In this document: piece by piece, positions 54,929 through 64,000 of the stretch | How positions within the stretch are numbered: the first letter of the stretch is position 1 | Layout of the letters: the number at the start of each line of letters is the position of its first letter | DNA from: Streptomyces phaeofaciens | GTDB taxonomy: Bacteria; Actinomycetota; Actinomycetes; Streptomycetales; Streptomycetaceae | Length of the DNA: 64,000 bases | Assembly (NCBI RefSeq): GCF_014648915.1 | Contig: NZ_BMSA01000006.1 | Coordinates: 1 to 64,000 of the forward strand | Direction of reading: 5' to 3' | Made by a program: the position numbers and the translations under genes | The notes under the pieces: model-generated | Told to the model about the DNA's origin: nothing | Seen by the model: the letters and a program-made list of their open reading frames with translations, nothing else | Database searches by the model: none

Positions 54929-56539
54929 GTGATCGATCCGCACGCCCCAGCCCCGCCCGGTGCCCCACCGCCCTGGCGCGGCCCCGCGCGGCTCCCCGTC
55001 CGGCCGGACACCGGGCGGTTCCTGGTCCTCGCGTGCGTCTTCGTCTGCGCGGCCTGCGGCCTCGTCTACGAACTCGAACTGGTCGCCCTGGCCTCCTACC
55101 TGATGGGCGACTCGGTCACCCAGGCCTCCGTCGTGCTGTCCGTCATGGTCTTCGCGATGGGCATCGGCTCCCTCGCGGCCAAACGGCTGCGCCGCTTCGC
55201 CGCGGCCGGCTTCGGCGCGCTGGAGGCCGCCCTCGCCCTGGTCGGCGGATGCAGCGCCATGGCGCTCTACGCCGTATTCGCCTGGACCGGCGACTGGGGC
55301 GGCCTGTGGGCCGACGGCCCCCGGATCCTGCTGGTCGCCTTCTCCCTCGCCATCGGCGTGCTCATCGGCGCCGAGGTGCCCCTGCTGATGGAGCTGATCC
55401 AGCGCGTCCGCCGCCAGGACGCGGGCGGCGCGGTCGCCGACCTCTTCGCCGCGGACTACGTCGGCGCGCTCGTCGGCGGCCTGGCCTTTCCCTTCCTGCT
55501 GCTGCCGTTCCTGGGCCAGATGACCAGCTCCCTGCTCACCGGCGCGGTCAACGTCGTCGCCGGGGGCGCCCTGGTCCTCGGCCTGTTCCGCCGTGACGTC
55601 AGCCGCCGCGCCCGCTGGCTGCTGGCGGTCGCGAGCCTCACCGTCCTCGGCATCCTCGCCTCCGCCGCCGTCCTCGCCGACGACTTCGAGCACGCCGCCC
55701 GCCGCGCCCTCTACGGCGACGACGTCCGGGTGGCCGTACGGACCGGCGTCCAGGAGGTCGTCCTCACCGGCGGTACCGACGGCCGCCCCCTCGACCTCTA
55801 CCTCGACGGCCGGCTCCGTGTCGGCGGCCACGACGAGCGCCGCTACCACGAGGCCCTCGTCCACCCCGCGATGAACGGCCCGCACGCGCGCGTGCTCGTC
55901 CTCGGCGGCGGTGACGGCCTCGCCGCCCGTGAGGTCCTCGCCCACCCCGGCGTCCACCGCGTCGACGTCGTCGAACGCGACCCCGGCCTGGTCCGCCTCG
56001 CCCGCACCGACCCCGCCCTCTCCCGCCTCAACACCCACGCCTACGACGATCCGCGCGTCCACGTCACCCCCGCCGACGCGTTCCACTGGCTGCGCGGGGC
56101 CCCGCAGGGGGCGTACGACGTGGTGATCGCGGATCTGCCCGACCCCGGCATCACGGACAGCACCAAGCTCTACTCCCAGGAGTTCTACGGCCTCGCCCGG
56201 CGCGTCCTGGCCCCCGGCGGACGCCTCGTCGTGCACGGCGGGCCGGTCACGGACCGGGCGCGGGTCTTCTGGACGGTCGAGACGACCGTGCGCGCCGCCG
56301 GCCTGCGCACCACCCCCTACCGCGTGACCGGCGACGGCACCGGCCGCACCGACCGGGCCCCCCGGGACTGGGGGTTCGTGCTGGCCGCCAGGGGACCCCG
56401 CCCGGCCCTGCGCCTCGACCCGCACGAGCGGCCCCCGCGCACCCTGACCCAGGCGGGGCTCACCGCGGACGCGCGGGCGGCCGAGCGCACCCGGGTGCCG
56501 GGGCTGCGGGCCTCGACGCTGGTGCATCCCCGGTACTGA
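54929..56539 (+). CDS. Membrane spermidine-synthase-like protein
   Basis: A 536-residue protein. Seven membrane helices fill residues ~30-250 ([12 protein letters not shown] and [15 protein letters not shown] between them). The C-terminal ~250 residues are a polyamine aminopropyltransferase-like Rossmann domain ([16 protein letters not shown] with the SAM loop; [29 protein letters not shown]). This fused type is common in actinobacteria; its product is not always spermidine. GTG start close behind the inverted repeat. Confidence 0.87.
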   Translation: MIDPHAPAPPGAPPPWRGPARLPVRPDTGRFLVLACVFVCAACGLVYELELVALASYLMGDSVTQASVVLSVMVFAMGIGSLAAKRLRRFAAAGFGALEAALALVGGCSAMALYAVFAWTGDWGGLWADGPRILLVAFSLAIGVLIGAEVPLLMELIQRVRRQDAGGAVADLFAADYVGALVGGLAFPFLLLPFLGQMTSSLLTGAVNVVAGGALVLGLFRRDVSRRARWLLAVASLTVLGILASAAVLADDFEHAARRALYGDDVRVAVRTGVQEVVLTGGTDGRPLDLYLDGRLRVGGHDERRYHEALVHPAMNGPHARVLVLGGGDGLAAREVLAHPGVHRVDVVERDPGLVRLARTDPALSRLNTHAYDDPRVHVTPADAFHWLRGAPQGAYDVVIADLPDPGITDSTKLYSQEFYGLARRVLAPGGRLVVHGGPVTDRARVFWTVETTVRAAGLRTTPYRVTGDGTGRTDRAPRDWGFVLAARGPRPALRLDPHERPPRTLTQAGLTADARAAERTRVPGLRASTLVHPRY

Positions 56540-56655
56540 CCCGCCTGCGCGCCGGGCGAGGGTGGGGTGCCCTCTGGCATCCGCCGGAGCGCCGGCGGAC
56601 CGAATCCCCGTTTCGGCGGGTGCTTTCGGGCGACCGCTGGGTAGGCTCCGGCACC

Positions 56656-57606
56656 ATGGAGCAAGAGGTGTTCGTTCCCGTTCCTGCCGCGCGGCTCAGG
56701 GCGGCCCTCGCGGACCCCGTCCAGGTGGCCCGTGCGGTGCCCGGACTCCAGCAGGACGCCGGCACCGAGCCCGTCGCCGGACGCCTGAGGATCCGCGTCG
56801 CCGGCCACACCATCACCTACCGCGGCACGGCCCGGATCTCCGCGCGCGAGGACGGCACGTACGCCGTGGACGGCGACGCGGCCGAGGTGCGCGGCAGCGG
56901 CGCGGTCAAGCTCTCCCTCGTGGTGCGGCCCCGGGACACCGACGGCGGCACCACCCTCCGCTTCGAGGGCGCCGCGTCGGCGGACGGCCGCGTCGCGGAA
57001 CTCCCGCCGGAGGCGGTGACGGCGGCGGTGGCCCGGATCCTGAACCGCTTCGCCGAGAACCTGGGGGCGGGGACCGTGACGGCGGCGGACGCGAAGGCGG
57101 AGGGTGACGTGGACGCGGAGGGCGGCGTGGACGCGGACGTGCGGGAGGGGGTGGCCGACGACGTGACCGAGCCCGGCGGACCGGAGCCCACCGAACCAGC
57201 AGCCCTCGCGGAGCCCGCCGAACCGGCGGAACCAGCCGACCTCGCGGAGCCCGCCGAATCAGCCGAATCCGCGGAGCCCACCGAATCCGCGGAGCCCGCC
57301 GAATCCGCGGAGCCCGCCGAGGCCGTCGAGCCCACCGAACCCGCCGAGGCCGGCGGGCCCGCCGACGCCGTCGTCGAACCCGTGCCGCCCGCCGAGCCGC
57401 CCGCCGAGGCCGCGCACGCGCGGCGGACGATGATCGGGCGCAGCGCGGAGGAGGTCGACCACGCCCCGCCGCGCGGGCGGTACGCGCCGATGCCGGCCCC
57501 GCAGACCGTCGCCCGGAACAGCACCCTGCGCTGGGCGGCCCCCGCCGCCGCCCTGGTCGTGGCCTCCGCGATCGTGGTGGGCCGGGCCCTGCGCAGGCGC
57601 GGCTAG
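56656..57606 (+). CDS. CoxG-like SRPBCC protein with Pro-Ala-Glu repeat linker and membrane tail
   Basis: A 316-residue protein. Residues 1-145 are an SRPBCC domain of the CoxG (carbon monoxide dehydrogenase subunit G) type (DPVQVARAVPGLQ, GHTITYRGTARI, LRFEGAASADG). Residues ~170-255 are a Glu/Pro/Ala run (AEPAEPAE-like units with Thr and Ser). One membrane helix near the C-terminus (~290-310) is followed by RALRRRG. Tail-anchored CoxG proteins of this kind occur in Streptomyces without a CO dehydrogenase; no cox genes are near. It may bind a lipid or hydrophobic ligand at the membrane. Confidence 0.82.
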   Translation: MEQEVFVPVPAARLRAALADPVQVARAVPGLQQDAGTEPVAGRLRIRVAGHTITYRGTARISAREDGTYAVDGDAAEVRGSGAVKLSLVVRPRDTDGGTTLRFEGAASADGRVAELPPEAVTAAVARILNRFAENLGAGTVTAADAKAEGDVDAEGGVDADVREGVADDVTEPGGPEPTEPAALAEPAEPAEPADLAEPAESAESAEPTESAEPAESAEPAEAVEPTEPAEAGGPADAVVEPVPPAEPPAEAAHARRTMIGRSAEEVDHAPPRGRYAPMPAPQTVARNSTLRWAAPAAALVVASAIVVGRALRRRG

Positions 57607-57701
57607 GACAGGGCTCGCGGCAGGGCAGGTTCAGGACAGCCCCCGGGCGGCAGCCCCGCGGTTGCCCGGCCCGGTCCCGAGCGGCCGGATAGGGTCGTCC
57701 C

Positions 57702-58490
57702 GTGAGTGCTGAAGAGATCACGTTGACCGCGGGTGACGCGGAGGTGACCGTGCAGCCGGGGAACGGCGGCCGGGTCGGTGGGGTGCGGGTCGGCGGACTC
57801 GAACTGCTGCGGCAGGGCGAGCGCTTCGGCTGCTTCCCGATGGTTCCCTGGTGCGGCCGGATCCGCGACGGCCGCTTCCGGAACGGGGCGGCCGTGCACC
57901 AGATGCCGCTCAACGCGCCCCCGCACGCCATCCACGGCACCACCCGCGACGGCGCCTGGAAGGTCGCGCGGCGCTCGGCGGACGAGGCCGTCCTGACGTA
58001 CGACCTGGTGGAGCCGTGGCCCTGGCCGGGCCGGGTCACCCAGATCGTCGCCCTGACCGCGGACTCGCTCACGCTCACCATGGGGGTGGAGGCGCACGAC
58101 TCGTCCTTCCCGGCGCAGATCGGCTGGCACCCGTGGTTCAACCGGAACCTCGGCGACCGTGACGTCCAGGTCGCCTTCGAGCCCGCCTGGCAGGAGGAGC
58201 GCGGCGACGACCACCTGCCGACCGGCAACCGGATCGAGCCGAAGCCGGGCCCGTGGGACGACTGCTTCGGAATGCCCGGCGGGGTCGACGTCACCCTCAC
58301 CTGGCCCGGGCAGCTGGAGCTGAAGGTCACCAGCGGCGAGGAGTGGGCCGTCGTCTACGACGAGCAGGAGGCGGCCGTGTGCGTGGAGCCGCAGACCGGC
58401 CCGCCCAACGGCCTGAACACCCTCCCGCGCCTGGTCACGCCGCTGGAGCCGCTGGAGGCCACGACCACCTGGTCCTGGACCCGCCTCTAA
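57702..58490 (+). CDS. Aldose 1-epimerase family protein
   Basis: A 262-residue galactose-mutarotase-like protein. GTG 57702. The expected His and Glu regions are present: GAVHQMPLNAPPHAIHGTTRD (catalytic-type His, ~residues 65-85), AQIGWHPWF (His ~146) and QEEAAVCVEPQTGPPNG (Glu ~229). It lies 9 bp ahead of pyrE, so they are probably co-transcribed. The exact sugar is unknown. Confidence 0.88.
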   Translation: MSAEEITLTAGDAEVTVQPGNGGRVGGVRVGGLELLRQGERFGCFPMVPWCGRIRDGRFRNGAAVHQMPLNAPPHAIHGTTRDGAWKVARRSADEAVLTYDLVEPWPWPGRVTQIVALTADSLTLTMGVEAHDSSFPAQIGWHPWFNRNLGDRDVQVAFEPAWQEERGDDHLPTGNRIEPKPGPWDDCFGMPGGVDVTLTWPGQLELKVTSGEEWAVVYDEQEAAVCVEPQTGPPNGLNTLPRLVTPLEPLEATTTWSWTRL

Positions 58491-58499
58491 GCTGAGGGC

Positions 58500-59048
58500 A
58501 TGACGGACGTACGTGGCGCGCTGCTGCAACAGATCAAGGACAAGGCCGTGGTGCACGGCAAGGTGACCCTGTCGTCGGGGCTGGAGGCGGACTACTACGT
58601 GGACCTCCGCCGCGTCACCCTCGACGGCGAGGCCGCCCCGCTGGTCGGACAGGTCCTGCTGGACCTCACCGCCGACCTGGAGTTCGACGCCGTCGGCGGG
58701 CTGACCATGGGCGCCGACCCGGTCGCCGCGAGCATGCTGCACGCGGCCGCCGCCCAGGGCCGCACGCTGGACGCCTTCGTCGTGCGCAAGGCGGCGAAGG
58801 CGCACGGGCTCCAGCGGCGCGTCGAGGGCCCGGAGATCAAGGGCCGCCGGGTCCTGGTCGTCGAGGACACCTCCACCACCGGCGGCTCCCCGCTGACGGC
58901 CGTGGAGGCCGTGCGCGAGGCGGGCGCCGAGGTCGTCGCCGTCGCCACGATCGTCGACCGGGCGACCGGCGCCGACCAGAAGATCCGCGAGGGTGCGGGC
59001 GTGCCGTACCTGTTCGCCTTCTCGAAGGATGAACTGGGTCTGGACTGA
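58500..59048 (+). CDS. pyrE: Orotate phosphoribosyltransferase
   Basis: A 182-residue PRTase of pyrimidine synthesis (orotate + PRPP to OMP). The PRPP loop is VLVVEDTSTTGGSPLTAV (~residues 118-135); the N-terminal GKVTLSSGLEADYYVDLR is typical of PyrE; RKAAKAHGLQRRVEG lies at the dimer active site. ATG 58500 is 9 bp after the epimerase. Confidence 0.95.
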   Translation: MTDVRGALLQQIKDKAVVHGKVTLSSGLEADYYVDLRRVTLDGEAAPLVGQVLLDLTADLEFDAVGGLTMGADPVAASMLHAAAAQGRTLDAFVVRKAAKAHGLQRRVEGPEIKGRRVLVVEDTSTTGGSPLTAVEAVREAGAEVVAVATIVDRATGADQKIREGAGVPYLFAFSKDELGLD

Positions 59049-59217
59049 CAGCCCGTTTTGACCTGGACTTGACCCGCGCGCGCGATGCCCGTGTTCCGGG
59101 CATCGACCATCCGCGCATCTCTGGAAGGATGGGGCCGACGATGACGTCGCACCCCAAGGTCTAGGTCAGGGCCGTACACGCCAGATCGCCAACCCGCACA
59201 TACCAAGGAGCGGACAG

Positions 59218-60249
59218 ATGCCCATCGCAACCCCCGAGGTCTACAACGAGATGCTCGACCGGGCGAAGGCAGGCAAGTTCGCCTACCCGGCCATCAACGT
59301 CACCTCGACCCAGACCCTGCACGCGGCGCTGCGCGGCTTCGCGGAGGCGGAGAGCGACGGCATCATCCAGATCTCCACGGGTGGCGCCGAGTTCCTGGGC
59401 GGCCAGTACAGCAAGGACATGGTGACGGGCTCCGTGGCTCTCGCCGAGTTCGCGCACATCGTCGCAGAGAAGTACCCGGTCACCGTCGCCCTGCACACGG
59501 ACCACTGCCCCAAGGACAAGCTCGACGGGTACGTACGTCCGCTGCTCGCGGTCTCCGAGGAGCGCGTGAAGGCCGGCCGCAACCCGCTCTTCCAGTCTCA
59601 CATGTGGGACGGCTCCGCCGAGACCCTCGCCGACAACCTGGCGATCGCCCAGGAACTGCTCGCGCGGGCCGCCGCCGCGAAGATCATCCTCGAGGTCGAG
59701 ATCACCCCGACCGGTGGCGAGGAGGACGGCGTCACCCACGAGATCAACGACGAGCTGTACACGACCGTCGACGACGCGGTCCGTACGGTCGAGGCGCTGG
59801 GCCTGGGCGAGAAGGGCCGCTACCTGCTCGCCGCGTCCTTCGGCAACGTCCACGGCGTCTACAAGCCGGGCAACGTGGTCCTGCGTCCCGAGCTGCTCAA
59901 GGAGCTGAACGAGGGCGTCGCCGCGAAGTACGGCAAGCCGGCCGGCTCGCAGCCCTTCGACTTCGTCTTCCACGGCGGCTCCGGCTCCACCGAGGACGAG
60001 ATCCGCACCGCGCTGGAGAACGGCGTCGTGAAGATGAACATCGACACGGACACCCAGTACGCCTTCACGCGTCCGGTGGCCGCCCACATGTTCAAGAACT
60101 ACGACGGTGTGCTGAAGGTCGACGGCGAGGTCGGCTCGAAGAGCACCTACGACCCGCGCACCTGGGGCAAGCTGGCCGAGGCGAGCATGGCGGCGCGTGT
60201 CGTCGAGGCCACGCAGAACCTGCGCTCGGCCGGTACGAAGATCAAGTAA
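59218..60249 (+). CDS. fbaA: Fructose-bisphosphate aldolase, class II
   Basis: A 343-residue zinc aldolase of glycolysis. Zinc ligands and active site are visible in VALHTDHCPKDKL, ILEVEITPTGGEEDGV, SFGNVHGVYKPGNV and VFHGGSGSTEDEI. The ribosome site AAGGAG precedes ATG 59218. The long-type class IIa length is normal. It has its own promoter and a terminator after it. Confidence 0.97.
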   Translation: MPIATPEVYNEMLDRAKAGKFAYPAINVTSTQTLHAALRGFAEAESDGIIQISTGGAEFLGGQYSKDMVTGSVALAEFAHIVAEKYPVTVALHTDHCPKDKLDGYVRPLLAVSEERVKAGRNPLFQSHMWDGSAETLADNLAIAQELLARAAAAKIILEVEITPTGGEEDGVTHEINDELYTTVDDAVRTVEALGLGEKGRYLLAASFGNVHGVYKPGNVVLRPELLKELNEGVAAKYGKPAGSQPFDFVFHGGSGSTEDEIRTALENGVVKMNIDTDTQYAFTRPVAAHMFKNYDGVLKVDGEVGSKSTYDPRTWGKLAEASMAARVVEATQNLRSAGTKIK

Positions 60250-60268
60250 CCCTTCGGGGATCACGTGA

Positions 60269-60290
60269 CCCCCGGGGTTGGTCCCGGGGG
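60269..60290. terminator. Terminator after fbaA
   Basis: CCCCCGGG and CCCGGGGG form a short, very GC-rich hairpin 20 bp after the aldolase stop. Confidence 0.6.
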
Positions 60291-60353
60291 GCACGGGTAC
60301 GGGTGAGCCCGGCGCGCTGTCTACGGTGCCGGGCTCGCTGTATACCTGGGGAC

Positions 60354-61856
60354 ATGCCCGATGTCCGGATGGCCTCGCCCCAGGGCAGGTGGATCCTTCT
60401 CACCACGGTGCTCGGGTCCAGCATGGTCCTGCTGGACTCGACCGTCGTCAATGTCGCGCTCCCGCGGATCGGCCGTGACCTGGACGCCGATCTCACGGCC
60501 CTCCAGTGGACCGTCAACGCGTACATGCTCACGCTGGCCGGTCTGATCCTGCTCGGCGGCTCGCTCGGCGACCGCTACGGACGCCGCAGGATCTTCGTCA
60601 TCGGCGTGGTCTGGTTCGCCCTCGCCTCGCTGCTGTGCGGCATCGCGCCGAACGCCGGGGTGCTGATCGCCGCGCGGGCCCTCCAGGGAGTCGGGGGCGC
60701 GCTGCTCACCCCCGGATCCCTGGCGCTGATCCAGGCCTCCTTCCACCCCGACGACCGGGGGCGGGCCGTCGGCCTGTGGTCGGGCTTCGGGGGCATCGGA
60801 GCGGCCGTCGGGCCCTTCCTGGGCGGCTGGCTGGTGGACGGCCCCGGCTGGCGCTGGGTGTTCCTGCTGAACGTGCCGCTGGCGCTGGTGTGCGTGCCGG
60901 TGGCGCTGCGCCACGTACCGGAGTCGGACGCCGGCACCTTCCGCCCCGGCGACGCCGGGAGCGGCGCGGGGCGGGCGCACGGCCGGTTCGACGTGCTGGG
61001 GGCCGTCCTGGGGGCGCTGGCCCTGGCCCTGGTGACGTACGCGCTGATCGAGGCGGGAGAGGGCTCCCTGATCGTGGTGCTGACGGCGGTCGGCGGGGTG
61101 GCCGCCGCAGTGGCCTTCGTGTACGTCGAGAAGCGCCGGCCCGATCCGATGATGCCGCTCGACATCTTCGCGTCCCGCCAGTTCACCGCCGTCAACCTGG
61201 TCACGCTCTGCGTCTACGCGGCCTTCGGCGGGTTCTTCTTCCTCGCCGCGCTCCAGCTCCAGGTCGTGGCCGGCTGGTCGGCGCTGGGCGCGGGCACCGC
61301 GCTGCTGCCGGCCACGCTGCTGATGCTGCTGCTCTCCGCCCGCTCCGGCGAGCTGGGGGAGCGGATCGGGCCGCGCATCCCGCTCACCGTCGGCCCGCTG
61401 CTGTGCGCCACCGGGATGCTGCTGATGCTGCGCGTCGGACCGGACGCGTCCTACCTGACCGACGTGCTGCCCGCCGTGCTGGTCCTGGGCCTCGGCATGG
61501 TGTCCCTGGTCGCCCCGCTGACCGCGACCGTCCTGGCCTCGGTGGACGTCTCGCGGGCCGGTCTCGCCAGCGGGATCAACAACGCGGCGGCCCGTGCGGC
61601 GGGCCTGGTCGCCGTCGCCGCGCTGCCCCTGCTGACCGGGATGGGCCCGGAGGCGTACCGGTCGGCGGACGCCTTCGACGACGCCTTCCGCAAGGCCATG
61701 GGGTGGTGCGCCGGGGCGCTGGTGGTGGGCGCGGTGGTGGCCTTCGCGACGGTACGGCGACCGGCCCCGGACTGCACCCGCCCGGAGTGCCGCACCCACG
61801 GCAGCGTGATGGCTCCGCCGCTGGAGGGCAGGCCGACGCGGGGGCGGATCGGGTAG
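60354..61856 (+). CDS. MFS multidrug exporter, DHA2 (EmrB/QacA) family
   Basis: A 500-residue, 14-helix drug:proton antiporter. Motif A is GGSLGDRYGRRRIF after the second helix; the DHA2-specific opening LDSTVVNVALPRIGRDL and motif C-like FGGIGAAVGPFLGGWL are clear. ATG 60354 begins it; a much longer frame upstream overlaps fbaA and is not real. No regulator gene (TetR or MarR) is next to it. The substrate is not known. Confidence 0.92.
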   Translation: MPDVRMASPQGRWILLTTVLGSSMVLLDSTVVNVALPRIGRDLDADLTALQWTVNAYMLTLAGLILLGGSLGDRYGRRRIFVIGVVWFALASLLCGIAPNAGVLIAARALQGVGGALLTPGSLALIQASFHPDDRGRAVGLWSGFGGIGAAVGPFLGGWLVDGPGWRWVFLLNVPLALVCVPVALRHVPESDAGTFRPGDAGSGAGRAHGRFDVLGAVLGALALALVTYALIEAGEGSLIVVLTAVGGVAAAVAFVYVEKRRPDPMMPLDIFASRQFTAVNLVTLCVYAAFGGFFFLAALQLQVVAGWSALGAGTALLPATLLMLLLSARSGELGERIGPRIPLTVGPLLCATGMLLMLRVGPDASYLTDVLPAVLVLGLGMVSLVAPLTATVLASVDVSRAGLASGINNAAARAAGLVAVAALPLLTGMGPEAYRSADAFDDAFRKAMGWCAGALVVGAVVAFATVRRPAPDCTRPECRTHGSVMAPPLEGRPTRGRIG

Positions 61857-62026
61857 GGCCTGTTTCCGGGCGGGCGGTCGGGCGGGCGGTCGGGCAGGCA
61901 GCCGGCCGGTCGGGCGGATCGGCGTCGCTCGACGGCCCGCTGGACGTCCCGCTCAGGGGTGCTTCCGCGCGCCGGTTCGTCGACGGCCACGCGCGCGCGT
62001 GCGGGGCCGTGGAGGAGACTGGACCC

Positions 62027-62440
62027 ATGTCCATTCACGAGAACCTTCTCGGGGGCCCGCCCCCGACCCACCTCCCCGACGACCCGGAGCCGCGCGAGCT
62101 GCTCGCGAACGGCACGGCGCCCGCCGACGTCGCCGCGAAGTACCCGACGTCCTCGCTGGCCTGGGCCCAGCTGGCCGACGACGCCTTCGAGCGGGGCAGC
62201 GTGGTGGAGTCGTACGCGTACGCCCGTACGGGGTACCACCGCGGTCTGGACGCTCTGCGCCGGGGCGGCTGGAAGGGCCACGGTCCGGTGCCGTGGGAGC
62301 ACGAGCCGAACCGCGGCTTCCTGCGAGCCCTGCACGCCCTCGCGCGTGCCGCGCAGTCGATCGGCGAGCAGGCCGAGTACGAGCGCTGCTCGCAGTTCCT
62401 GAAGGACTCCTCGCCGACGGCCGCGCAGACCCTGGGTTAG
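62027..62440 (+). CDS. DUF3151 family protein
   Basis: A 137-residue helical protein, single-domain DUF3151 (LLGGPPPTHLPDDPEPRELL, RTGYHRGLDALRRGGWKGHG, EHEPNRGFLRALHALARAAQ). It is conserved in actinobacteria and has a TPR-like look. Function unknown. ATG 62027. Confidence 0.9.
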   Translation: MSIHENLLGGPPPTHLPDDPEPRELLANGTAPADVAAKYPTSSLAWAQLADDAFERGSVVESYAYARTGYHRGLDALRRGGWKGHGPVPWEHEPNRGFLRALHALARAAQSIGEQAEYERCSQFLKDSSPTAAQTLG

Positions 62441-62586
62441 TCGTTTGCGTCACAGGGGCCCGTCCGTGACCCGGGCGGGCCTTGCGAGAAGCGGGCCCGA
62501 TGCGGAAGATGCGGGTGGGGACCGGGGCCCCCGTGTCGACAATGGCAGGGGCGGACCGCTACCCGGAGCACAATCAGGAGACAGCG

Positions 62587-63432
62587 ATGTCCCAGCAGGC
62601 TCAGCCCCACGAGGCTTCGGAGCCCGAGACCCCGCATCTCGACTTCGCCGGCACCACACCGTACGAGGACTATGTCCGGGCGGACGTCCTCACCCACCTC
62701 CAGCACACCCTCTCCGACGACCCCGGAGAGATGGTCTTCCTGGTCACGACCCAGGTCATGGAGCTGTGGTTCACGGTCATCGTCCACGAGTGGGAGACCG
62801 CCGCGAAGGCGCTCCGCGAGGACCGGGTGCCCGTCGCGATCGACGCGCTGAAGCGTTCCGTCCGGGAACTGGAGGCCCTGAACGCCTCCTGGCGGCCGCT
62901 CGGCCAGCTGACCCCGGCCCAGTTCAACTCGTACCGCAGCGCCCTCGGCGAGGGCTCCGGTTTCCAGTCGGCGATGTACCGGCGCATGGAGTTCCTGCTC
63001 GGCGAGAAGGCCGCGTCCATGCTCGTCCCGCACCGGGGCGCCCCCCGGGTGCACGCCGAGCTGGAGAAGGCCCTGTACGAGCCCAGCCTGTACGACGAGG
63101 TACTGCGGCTGCTCGCCCGGCACGGATCCGTGATCCCCTCGTCCGTCCTGGAACGGGACGTCTCCCGGCGCTACGAGCCGTCGCCCGAGGTCGAGCAGGC
63201 CTGGACGGCCGTCTACTCCGGCGACCCGGACAGCGAGGTCGCCCGGCTCGGCGAGGCGCTGACCGATGTCGCCGAGCTGGTGTGGCGCTGGCGCAACGAC
63301 CACCTCGTGGCCACCCGGCGCGCGATGGGCGCCAAGGCGGGCACCGGCGGCTCCGCCGGCGTCGCCTGGCTGGAGAAGCGCGCGCAGAAGAACGTCTTCC
63401 CCGAGCTGTGGACGGCGAGGTCCTATGTCTGA
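62587..63432 (+). CDS. kynA: Tryptophan 2,3-dioxygenase
   Basis: A 281-residue haem dioxygenase, first step of tryptophan degradation to N-formylkynurenine. Motifs: PYEDYVRADVLTHLQ, VFLVTTQVMELWF, GSGFQSAMYRRMEFLLGEK, and the haem-ligand His239 in WRNDHLVATRRAMG followed by GTGG. ATG 62587 follows AGGAGACA. Its last codons overlap the kynureninase start by 8 bp, so both come from one mRNA. Confidence 0.95.
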   Translation: MSQQAQPHEASEPETPHLDFAGTTPYEDYVRADVLTHLQHTLSDDPGEMVFLVTTQVMELWFTVIVHEWETAAKALREDRVPVAIDALKRSVRELEALNASWRPLGQLTPAQFNSYRSALGEGSGFQSAMYRRMEFLLGEKAASMLVPHRGAPRVHAELEKALYEPSLYDEVLRLLARHGSVIPSSVLERDVSRRYEPSPEVEQAWTAVYSGDPDSEVARLGEALTDVAELVWRWRNDHLVATRRAMGAKAGTGGSAGVAWLEKRAQKNVFPELWTARSYV

Positions 63433-64000
63433 GCTCGCGTTCAAGGCACGGCAGCTGGACGAGGGCGACGCCCTGGCCGCCAAGCGCGCCGAGTTCCTCC
63501 TCGACGACGCCGTCTACCTCGACGGCAACTCGCTGGGCGCGCTGCCCGCCGCCGTCCCCGGCCGCGTCGAGGACGTCGTCCGCCGCCAGTGGGGCGAGCT
63601 GCGCATCCGGTCCTGGAACGAGAGCGGCTGGTGGACGGCGCCCGAGCGCATCGGCGACCGGATCGCCCCGCTGGTGGGTGCCGCGGCCGGTCAGATCGTG
63701 GTGGGCGACTCGACAAGTGTCAACGTTTTCAAGGCACTTGTGGGCGCGGTACGGCTCGTGGACGGGGGCCGTGACGAGATCCTCGTCGACGCGACCACCT
63801 TCCCCAGCGACGGCTACATCGCCGAGTCGGCGGCCCGGATGACCGGGCGTACGGTCCGGCCGGTGACCCCGGCCGAGGTGCCCGCGGCGCTGTCCGACCG
63901 TACGGCGGCCGTGCTGCTCAACCACGTCGACTACCGCACCGGGCGGCTGCACGACCTGCCCGCGCTCACGGCCGCCGCGCACGCGGCGGGCGCCCTCGCC
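63425..64000 (+). CDS. kynU: Kynureninase (partial, continues past the window)
   Basis: The first 192 residues of a fold-type I PLP enzyme that splits kynurenine into anthranilate and alanine. LDGNSLGALPAAVPGRVEDV near residue ~33, the WNESGWW segment and VGDSTSVNVFKAL are family motifs. The PLP lysine would be further on, outside the window. ATG 63425 overlaps tryptophan dioxygenase by 8 bp, matching the functional link. Confidence 0.93.
   Translation, partial: MSELAFKARQLDEGDALAAKRAEFLLDDAVYLDGNSLGALPAAVPGRVEDVVRRQWGELRIRSWNESGWWTAPERIGDRIAPLVGAAAGQIVVGDSTSVNVFKALVGAVRLVDGGRDEILVDATTFPSDGYIAESAARMTGRTVRPVTPAEVPAALSDRTAAVLLNHVDYRTGRLHDLPALTAAAHAAGALA

Noticed and set aside
59604..60353. N-terminal extension of the MFS exporter
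   Set aside because: It overlaps fbaA in another frame and is Arg-rich without similarity; the exporter's first helix starts just after ATG 60354.

Overview
The window looks like a piece of a Streptomyces chromosome. It has very high GC with strong G/C at third codon positions and many GTG starts. It carries a dnaK-grpE-dnaJ-hspR heat-shock operon and a clpB gene, both preceded by HspR-type inverted repeats (HAIR). It also has SigE-type sigma factors, rare TTA codons (the bldA signal) and many Streptomyces-type conserved proteins of unknown function. From memory, the gene order from dcd to kynureninase matches the dcd/dnaK/clpB/fba neighbourhood of the S. coelicolor core; I could not check this.

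Layout. (1) 1-3369: an accessory zone with one low-GC gene for a repeat-rich membrane protein (796-3018), flanked by degenerate ~80-bp direct repeats. (2) About 3.3-14.46 kb: an integrated actinomycete integrative and conjugative element (AICE). It has a DUF1152 gene, two GntR/UTRA regulators with separate operator sets, a mini zinc-finger protein, a HATPase-domain protein, an FtsK-like DNA translocase, Spd-type spread proteins, a rolling-circle initiator, excisionase, tyrosine integrase and a DUF5677 cargo gene. It ends at the 3' end of a tRNA-Gly(CCC) gene. The left attachment site is not certain. (3) 14.8-31.6 kb: dcd, secreted or surface proteins (ChW, beta-propeller/Ig repeat, DUF4232), a penicillin-binding protein whose transpeptidase part has decayed, two divergent sigma-factor genes (one fused to a membrane and extracytoplasmic domain), a DUF1963-like gene, a Yip1-family gene and a large Fe-S oxidoreductase. 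(4) 31.8-37.3 kb: a divergent MraY-like protein with a TTA codon near its start, then the heat-shock operon. (5) 37.4-43.9 kb: a secreted PA14/fibronectin protein, an orphan sugar-binding lipoprotein, and an ATP-grasp/alpha-E/transglutaminase operon in which the ATP-grasp gene carries an apparent frameshift. (6) 44.3-48 kb: three paralogous LuxR-type regulators beside a small secreted peptide gene that is coupled to a Rieske-like remnant. I regard this as the best candidate for an undescribed system. (7) 48.1-64 kb: clpB, YbjN, an aminotransferase, a Cys/Gly-rich mini membrane protein, DUF2617, a membrane spermidine-synthase-like protein, a CoxG-like protein, aldose epimerase, pyrE, fba, an MFS exporter, DUF3151, tryptophan 2,3-dioxygenase and the start of kynureninase, which runs off the window.

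How the genes work together. In the AICE, the second GntR protein probably represses its own gene and the transfer operon through shared AAGTCAACT boxes. The first probably controls itself, the DUF1152 gene and the zinc-finger/HATPase pair through AGTGGC...GCCACT boxes. TTA codons in the translocase and integrase may tie transfer and integration to bldA and so to development. HspR, encoded last in the dnaK operon, probably represses both that operon and clpB. Tryptophan dioxygenase and kynureninase form a tryptophan-degradation operon.
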